From Arcticibacterium luteifluviistationis (GTDB lineage: Bacteria; Bacteroidota; Bacteroidia; Cytophagales; Spirosomataceae): a DNA stretch of 64,000 bases. How positions within the stretch are numbered: position 1 is the first letter of the stretch; every line of letters begins with the position of its first letter. The stretch is taken from assembly GCF_003258705.1 (NCBI RefSeq), contig NZ_CP029480.1, forward strand, positions 1,426,001-1,490,000. Direction: 5' to 3'. Below, in pieces: positions 63,223-64,000 of the stretch. Below the pieces are notes generated by a model. It saw only the letters and a list, made by a program, of their open reading frames with translations. It was not told the origin of the DNA and did not search any database. Both the position numbers and the translations under genes were made by a program.

Positions 63223-64000
63223 ATGAAACAGTTATTAGATTATATAAAGACGGTTTTTATGCTCGATGATGCCAAGGCTACAGAAACTATTACGCCAGTA
63301 TTTGTTAGCAAAGAAGATAAGCAGCTAGAGAGCATAGCTAATTCACCTTTGCTTAGTAGAGATTTAAGCTGGATGACTTTTAATAATAGAGTGTTAGACC
63401 AAGCTAAAAAAGCAGACTTGTCTATTTTTGATAAGCTGAAATTTATGGCTATTACGGAGTCAAACCTTGATGAGTTTTTTACTGTAAGAGTAGGTAGCTT
63501 ATATAACTACCTAGACTACGGAAAACAGCGAATTGATTATTCAGGCTTACGCGAAACGCCGTTTAGAGCAAAGCTTTTGGCTTTAACCAGTGAGTTTTAT
63601 CAAGAAAGGAATAGGCTTTTTAGAGAAGAATTAGAGCCTGAGTTTCTCAGCAATGGCTTCAAAATTATCGGTTTTGAAGAGTTGAACCCTGCGGAAAAAA
63701 AGAAGGCGGTAGATTTTTTTGAGAATAATATTTTCCCAATGCTTACGCCTATGGTTTATGACCAGACGCACGCATTCCCAATTCTTTTAGCTAAAAATCT
63801 AATTTTAGGAGTGGTAACTAATGCCAAAAAGAGGTTTTATAGCAGTTTGGACGATGAGCCAAGAAAACTGTCTTTTGTTCAAATTCCGAAAAACTTACCT
63901 AAGTTTTACACTTTTGAAGAGAATGATATAATCAAGTTTTTGCCAATTGAAAGAATCATAATAAACCAAATTCAGAAACTTTATAGAAATGTAAAAATTG
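63223..64000 (+). CDS. ppk1: Polyphosphate kinase 1, 3' end cut by window edge
   Basis: An ATG at 63223 opens a frame that stays open to the window end (259 codons seen of about 700). After about 45 variable residues comes RDLSWMTFNNRVLDQAKKAD. LKFMAITESNLDEFFTVRVG follows, then MLTPMVYDQTHAFPILLAKN; these are the N-terminal and head domains of PPK1. The enzyme makes polyphosphate from ATP reversibly. The catalytic histidines lie beyond the window. It starts 37 bases after the desulfurase gene. Confidence 0.95.
   Translation, partial: MKQLLDYIKTVFMLDDAKATETITPVFVSKEDKQLESIANSPLLSRDLSWMTFNNRVLDQAKKADLSIFDKLKFMAITESNLDEFFTVRVGSLYNYLDYGKQRIDYSGLRETPFRAKLLALTSEFYQERNRLFREELEPEFLSNGFKIIGFEELNPAEKKKAVDFFENNIFPMLTPMVYDQTHAFPILLAKNLILGVVTNAKKRFYSSLDDEPRKLSFVQIPKNLPKFYTFEENDIIKFLPIERIIINQIQKLYRNVKI

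Noticed and set aside
1-64000. CRISPR arrays, tRNA/rRNA genes, insertion sequences, prophage or integrase genes
   Set aside because: I looked for regular spaced repeats, cloverleaf patterns, transposase motifs and attachment-site duplications and found none. Composition looks even along the window.

Overview
The window looks like chromosomal core and near-core sequence from a low-GC member of the Bacteroidota. The closest match is a free-living cytophagale-like lineage; genus is not assigned. The evidence is: a Na+-translocating NADH:quinone reductase operon (nqrABCDEF) followed by apbE; SusC/FecA-style TonB receptors with an N-terminal carboxypeptidase-regulatory-like domain; DUF5916, Wzi-like and TamB-like envelope proteins; many lipoprotein signal peptides; the Bacteroidota form of dihydroorotase; almost no Shine-Dalgarno sequences; and repeated upstream boxes of the form TTTG/TTG-N19-21-TAnnTTTG, the -33/-7 promoter of this phylum. 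No tRNA, rRNA, insertion sequence, prophage or CRISPR array was seen. Genes are tightly packed and no gene-free stretch exceeds 300 bases.

Layout. 1-14.1 kb: 3' part of cysS, a cell-wall amidase, an M28/glutaminyl-cyclase-like lipoprotein, a coiled-coil membrane protein, an APH-kinase-like protein, a DUF423/YggS/MazG-like operon, a collagen-like lipoprotein, a TPR protein with pyrC, a small conserved protein, ispH, a Wzi-like barrel and a small unknown. 14.2-22.9 kb: an iron locus holding ferritin, a 52-residue Cys-rich protein, two imelysin-family lipoproteins, a di-heme oxidoreductase, an HTTM/gamma-carboxylase-like membrane protein and a FecA-like TonB receptor. Four copies of a palindrome related to TTTAGAC-N3-GTCTAAA sit at the promoters here, so I read this as one metal-responsive regulon with a candidate iron-acquisition system; it is the most interesting part of the window. 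22.9-32.8 kb: an SLC12/APC-type permease, lptB, recJ, a BamA-like barrel with a hairpin leader, a DUF1508 protein, ilvE and an S41 protease. 33.0-40.0 kb: nqrA-F and apbE, with a convergent small four-Cys membrane protein that I propose as the NqrM-like maturation factor. 40.1-53.6 kb: CBS protein, SixA-like phosphatase, a 45-residue membrane protein, a secreted endonuclease/phosphatase-fold protein, a GbsR/MarR regulator, PBP1A, tsaD, a 1534-residue TamB-like protein and a DUF5916 barrel. 53.6-64 kb: recQ, a PHP-domain lipoprotein, a DUF5009 acyltransferase-like membrane protein, a divergent beta-lactamase-fold hydrolase, rocD with a divergent Lrp regulator, a cysteine desulfurase and the 5' part of ppk1.

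Links between genes. The imelysins, di-heme protein, HTTM protein and TonB receptor lie in one direction and share a putative operator with the ferritin gene, which ties uptake to storage. ApbE supplies the covalent FMN groups of NqrB and NqrC. LptB, PBP1A, the amidase, TamB, the BamA-like and Wzi-like barrels make the window rich in envelope biogenesis. All functional calls come from motif reading by eye; no database search was run.
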